Assembly: GCA_964607025.1 (NCBI GenBank)
Contig: CAZSIL010000005.1
Location: 1 to 64,000 of the forward strand
Length of the DNA: 64,000 nt
Reading direction: 5' to 3'
DNA from: SIG565 sp964607025
Lineage (GTDB): Bacteria > Bacillota > Clostridia > Oscillospirales > Acutalibacteraceae
Shown: in pieces, positions 63,560 to 64,000 of the stretch
How the letters are laid out: the number at the start of each line of letters is the position of its first letter
How positions within the stretch are numbered: the stretch's first letter is position 1
Translations under genes and position numbers: made by a program
The notes under the pieces: model-generated
Database searches by the model: none
The model's input: the letters and a program-made list of their open reading frames with translations, nothing else
Told to the model about the DNA's origin: nothing

Positions 63560-64000
63560 GTGAAAAAAAGGACCTTTATTAGAATAGTCTCGTATCTTGT
63601 TGCGGCAACAATAACTTTGTTTGGTGTGATTTTTAATTGTTATAAAGAAATGAAATTCTATAAAAATCAGGTCAGGTTCACTTATTCTTCAGCGCTTGAA
63701 GAACTTAATTCAAGCGTTGCAAATATAAATCTTAATCTTGAAAAAGCGGCATATATAACCACCGCAAAACAAATGAATAGCATCGCAGTAACACTATATA
63801 CCGAAGCAAAAATTGCAAAAAACGCATTTGCGCAACTTTCGGCGTCGGGACTCAATAAAGACGGATTCAATAAGTTTTTGTCCCAGGTTGGCAACTATGC
63901 GGTTTATGTGGCACAAAAGGTAATAAACGGGGAGCAAATAGGTGATAATGAACGCGATAATTTAATAAAGTTAAGCGAAATTTCGGATAGTATTTCAAAC
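63560..64000 (+). CDS. ypeB: YpeB-like germination protein, 5' part (runs off window)
   Basis: The first 147 residues are visible: a basic start, a transmembrane or signal-anchor helix (about 8-26), then a helical extracellular region. LNKDGFNKFLSQVGNYAVYV and the segment after it resemble Bacillus YpeB (FLSKIGDFSY region and DEDEYKLLKDLY). YpeB stabilises the cortex-lytic enzyme SleB in the spore inner membrane. The start is a GTG with TTGGAGG upstream. SleB or other partners would be expected nearby but lie outside the window. Confidence 0.72.
   Translation, partial: MKKRTFIRIVSYLVAATITLFGVIFNCYKEMKFYKNQVRFTYSSALEELNSSVANINLNLEKAAYITTAKQMNSIAVTLYTEAKIAKNAFAQLSASGLNKDGFNKFLSQVGNYAVYVAQKVINGEQIGDNERDNLIKLSEISDSISN

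Overview
The window looks like chromosomal core sequence of a low-to-mid GC, endospore-forming Clostridia, most likely an Oscillospirales/Ruminococcaceae-type anaerobe. This rests on gene content and order: an IspH fused to S1 repeats downstream of a HI0933-type flavoprotein, cmk and plsC; a meso-DAP type MurE (DNPR motif); an alpha/beta SASP, SpoIIIE/FtsK, TepA and a YpeB-like protein; CtsR-McsA-McsB-ClpC heat-shock control; and a T-box leader. No rRNA, tRNA, phage, IS element or CRISPR array was recognised. Many genes appear to start with TTG.

Layout. 1-736: 3' end of tuf; 816-1860: a CarD-like regulator and a membrane zinc-ribbon protein. 2.0-14.4 kb: a compact dcw (division and cell wall) operon, mraZ-rsmH-ftsL-like-PBP-murE-mraY-ftsW-murG-murA-ftsQ-ftsZ, with MraZ-box repeats at its promoter. 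14.5-18.1 kb: a three-gene sugar-type oxidoreductase cassette (SDR, PHP, MDR) with its own promoter, bracketed by two near-identical terminators. 18.1-22.8 kb: a tiny Cys-rich protein and ctsR-mcsA-mcsB-clpC. 22.9-27.8 kb: tepA, ftsK/spoIIIE, a ComEC-like metallo-beta-lactamase protein and an EamA transporter. 27.9-36.8 kb: cysK, a T-box-controlled sodium:solute symporter, a PlsC-like protein with a zinc ribbon, a LysR regulator divergent from a Na/Pi transporter, DUF554 and an SDR, with two related hairpin repeats in the convergent gaps. 37-43.2 kb: rny, then FAD protein-cmk-plsC-ispH/S1. 43.2-51.3 kb (mostly minus): DUF378, a diacylglycerol glycosyltransferase, SASP, a GH13 plus glycogen phosphorylase operon, a small membrane protein and cardiolipin synthase. 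51.5-57.8 kb: the two M16 proteins of the YmfF/YmfH type, lgt, folD, an exported protein and HtrA. 57.9-63.5 kb (minus): nifS-thiI-CinA/pseudo-sortase-MoCF-like membrane protein. 63.56 kb to the end: start of a ypeB-like gene.

The strongest candidate for something undescribed is the nifS-thiI-linked pair at 57868-61148. One protein joins a CinA-type NMN deamidase to a transmembrane helix and an extracellular class B sortase fold in which the expected catalytic His, Cys and Arg positions read Asn, Asp and Tyr. Its neighbour carries what looks like a worn-down CinA N-terminal (MoCF-like) domain on an acidic linker and a membrane anchor. Other notable points are an array of small hairpins punctuated by a 9-nt motif (32155-32366), a possible internal ribosome start for a free S1 protein inside ispH-S1, overlapping divergent promoters at 33404-33442, and an FtsZ without a recognisable canonical C-terminal peptide.
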